Positions 61,203 through 64,000 of a stretch of 64,000 nucleotides of DNA are shown piece by piece; position 1 is the first letter of the stretch; each line of letters begins with the position of its first letter. The notes below the pieces were generated by a model. The model ran no database searches. It saw only the letters and a list, made by a program, of their open reading frames with translations, and was not told where the DNA came from. The stretch is from Aulostomus chinensis (lineage: Eukaryota; Chordata; Actinopteri; Syngnathiformes; Aulostomidae). The stretch covers positions 4,782,001 to 4,846,000 of the forward strand of contig JBBMOA010000021.1 of assembly GCA_037954235.1 (NCBI GenBank). The letters are read 5' to 3'. The translations under genes were made by a program, and so were the position numbers.

Positions 61203-62650
61203 GCAGAGGGAGCTGCCCATCATCTCCTCACGGAACTAGAAATTCTGCCGCCAATCTCCCCAATGTCTTAATTAAATGAACAAAGTAACTAATCATGCAA
61301 ATGGTTCCGCAGCAGGAGAGGCGGAAGCAAAGATACAGGTGACAGCGTGAAGGAGCTGAATCGGCGGGGGCGGATGTGCGGGAGGGACAGTTAGGGATGT
61401 GTTAAATTCCTCTCTTTGTCTTTGACATGGACTCAGCGGTGGTTTCTGAGGCTGGCGAGGCCGGTGGGACTGAGATGAAGGAACCTTTGACTGTGCAACA
61501 CCAAACCATGACCTGCAGGACCCGACTGGTGTGGGCGTCACGGAACACTGGTGTACTTTTTACTTCACTCCAACAATTTCGAGGAATGATAAAAGCTACA
61601 ATACAGATTAAAGAAAAAACAACAACAAAAAGCAACTCATTGGAAAAATGTCCACAAAATCGTACTCACCACATTTCCACTGAATTGCCGAGCGAAATTT
61701 TAAAGAGCTTTGGAAATGTTTACCTTTGAAAGAGCTGGTTTAACCAAATCACGCCAAAGAGCTAAGCTGGCATCATCTTATCAGGGTCACGCAAGCGTGG
61801 CTGACCAATCGGCAATCTTTGAGGCGATGTGGGCGTGGTTAAGGTGTAACAGCAGCGAGATGAGACCCTTCAAATCTTCATGGACGCTGTTTTAGTGTCA
61901 GTTTATTTTGCAACAAGAGAAAATTTGTTCCCAGGTAGCAAAACAATAGCAATATGCAAGTTTTCAAAATGAACATTGATAGGTTTTGTTACATTTTTTG
62001 ATTGTAAACTGCCATGATGGAGAATGAGTTCAGCTGAATTAACCGACCCAACGCTTCCTCCCTCCCAGGCCAAGAAGCAGCAGATCACATCCTTCCATCG
62101 CAGACAAAGAGCTTTTCCTCTCAATCTTCATAAAAGAGGCCATTCAAAAGAATCAGAAACTGTCAACAGAACAGGAGTTAAAGATTTGCTGCATCCGAGT
62201 TAAAAAACAAACAAAAACGTGTTTCAATCTCTCATTTAGTGCATTTATGTTTTGTTTTTTTAAACTTACATTTTGCCATTCCAACAACTTTTTTCATGCA
62301 ATACTTCCAAACGCATATCAAAATGTGCCGATGTGTCGGTGCACGCTTTGAGTGAACCTTCCTGCTCCATACATTCACTCCGTCATGACTCATTAGTTTT
62401 CTTTCCCAAACTTGAAAAAACAACAAAAAAAACGACAACAACAACAACAAAACACAAACGGCTGAAGGTCACAGATGTTGTTGAACTTGCCAACTCAAAC
62501 AGCCATTTACCTTCCTTTTCCTTTCAGCGCAAACAAAAACTACAAAAACAACTTGTTTACTGCGCCACTCCTCCAAAACAGGAGCGTTTCAGCGGGCAAA
62601 TGCTGTGGCCTGCTGTTTAATTGCAGGGAAAAGTGTAGCGAGGAGGGCGG

Positions 62651-62685
62651 GTGGTGGCGGCGGCGGCGGCGGTGGTGGTGGGGGG
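62651..62685. repeat. GGC/GGT trinucleotide tract
   Basis: Units of GTGGTGGCGGCGGCGG type followed by a G run. It encodes only repeat-derived His/Arg frames. Confidence 0.9.
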
Positions 62686-63239
62686 CAATCTGCATATCAA
62701 AGGTTCTGTTCTGTGAACCTTTGAAGATCAAACATCAAACTGTTCAGGAGGCTCGTAAATCAAGTTTCAAGGTGAGGGGATGCCACTGCCTCCACTTTTT
62801 ATGTTTTGACGATGCTTCAGATTTTATTCACACGTATACATATTCCTCGGAATCACATGTCAACACCACTTTCCAACTCATTATTATTTCATGTCACTTA
62901 CACCGATCTCGTGATTCGACTAATGGAAATTTGTCAACCTGCAGTACTGGAATATGTGGGATACTTTGGTGTAAATAAGTACTTTGAGCTGTCAGGTGTT
63001 TCCTTTACTGGATCTGCTGAAACCAGGCGATCATTTTCTGGTTAGTTTATCCATTCATTTTCTCTGAAATGTATAATACAATATATACATATATCAATTT
63101 TGAGATATAGAATATACCGTAATAGCAGATTTTTCCAGCAGGGTCAGAAGCACATTAATCTATATGCAAATGCAGAAGTTGTAGGCAAAGGAACATCTGG
63201 TTCCTGTTTGTATTCTGAGAAGTACTGACCAATCCCACC

Positions 63240-63545
63240 CAAGCCAGATTGGCTGAGACGCCATCTCACAACCGATCCGCACTCGGCTTCTGACGTCAAT
63301 TTTGCTCTTTAGCTCGTCTGGATTCAGTTGCATAGCCTGCATTATGGAGCGGGCCGGCCTTTCCTGGCCTGAAAAGTTAATGAACATGTGCTTTAAATCT
63401 CCAAGGCCAGCAGGGGGCGAGTTCACTGGCTGCAAAAAGAAGTTTAAGTGCATTGAAGTCTTTGAAAAACTGAATCTTCTTCCTGGATTTGTAACAAGAG
63501 TAGACATGTTGCTGTATCTTCATCTTAATCTCAATCCCAGGTTTT
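63240..63545 (+). repeat. dispersed teleost repeat carrying a CTCF-like core
   Basis: ggagcgggccggcctttcc, ccagcagggggcgag and ggctgcaaaaagaagttt are phrases of a high-copy fish repeat I recognise without being able to name its family. Limits are approximate. It includes the CTCF core match at 63407-63418. Confidence 0.5.
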
Positions 63546-64000
63546 AAGTCTTTTTCAACACAGCAGGATGTTAATTTGGTAAAATACGGCGCTAATTTGA
63601 CTTAAACAGATGGGTCATAGCTATCTTGTAATTACAGGTCACTAACACACCGAGATTCATCCCTCCTTCCTCTCTTGCTCCAACGTCTTGTTCTCGTGTG
63701 GTTATGTCCCGTATCAAAAAGAGATTCTGCATATAAATACAAAATCTGTATGGAAGCGGGGAAAATGTGTGGGAGCTTCTGGTTTCCGTTTGAGAACATT
63801 CAGCCATTCATGTTTAAGTGGATCTCGGTTGCGTCCCTGTGGAGTGCCAAATGGACGGAACCCATTAGCCTAAATGCAAGTTTGGGGAACATATCAGTGA
63901 CAAAGTCATTGTAGTGGTTTTAAACTGTTCACTGATCTGCTTTTGAAACAAGTCTCTTGTATTTGCGGTCTTTCAGCTCCACACAAACCTCTCAAGTTGC

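Larger units (their letters stand above)
54917..64000 (-). other. 3' part of a long ralyl intron
   Basis: The acceptor tttgcag at 54917 requires an upstream exon ending in G (codon for Asp before INMAG). No RRM-coding exon is found up to 64000. Contents noted separately are a TG repeat, a 59-nt hairpin, a SINE, AG and CGG microsatellites and a dispersed repeat. The rest shows nothing recognisable. Confidence 0.6.

Overview
This window is vertebrate nuclear DNA, almost certainly from a teleost fish. Three spliced genes have canonical GT/AG introns. Between and inside them lie fish-type interspersed repeats: tRNA-headed SINEs ending in (ATGG)n, L2-like tails, a MITE and a Tf1/sushi-type LTR retrotransposon. 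Simple repeats, mainly GT/AC, are frequent. I see no bacterial, phage or CRISPR features. The species cannot be named; the SINE types look percomorph-like (inference).

Layout. 1-3315 (minus): a cytosolic alpha-carbonic anhydrase with six of seven exons; the last exon lies off the left edge. 3.3-6.0 kb: an intergenic region between head-to-head genes, with a TATA box on the carbonic anhydrase side, a long CT tract and a CTCF-like core. 6051-7234 (plus): rbis, a small ribosome biogenesis factor complete in three coding exons. 7.3-36.9 kb: no host gene seen, many repeats. These include the LTR element at 19927-24856, a truncated LINE at about 27.8-28.5 kb, a MITE at 29.3-29.8 kb and several SINEs. 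36.95-64 kb (minus): ralyl, an hnRNP C/RALY-family RNA-binding protein. Its 3' UTR end, one uncertain terminal exon and five certain coding exons are visible, but its RRM exons lie beyond the right edge.

Reverse-complemented, the order and orientation ralyl(+), rbis(-), carbonic anhydrase(+) match the human 8q21 block RALYL-RBIS-CA13. This supports all three identifications. LRRCC1 and E2F5, which sit between RALYL and RBIS in human, were not seen.

The most interesting signals are these. The LTR element carries a 10-nt sequence just inside its 5' LTR that is the exact complement of a sequence within the LTR, as expected for Tf1-like self-priming. There are CFTR-like (TG)n 3' splice sites in two different genes. 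A NAGNAG acceptor in ralyl would add or remove one residue. A perfect 59-nt nested hairpin lies in a ralyl intron. CTCF-core matches occur between genes and inside a dispersed repeat. Two SINE types share a body but have different tRNA-like heads.
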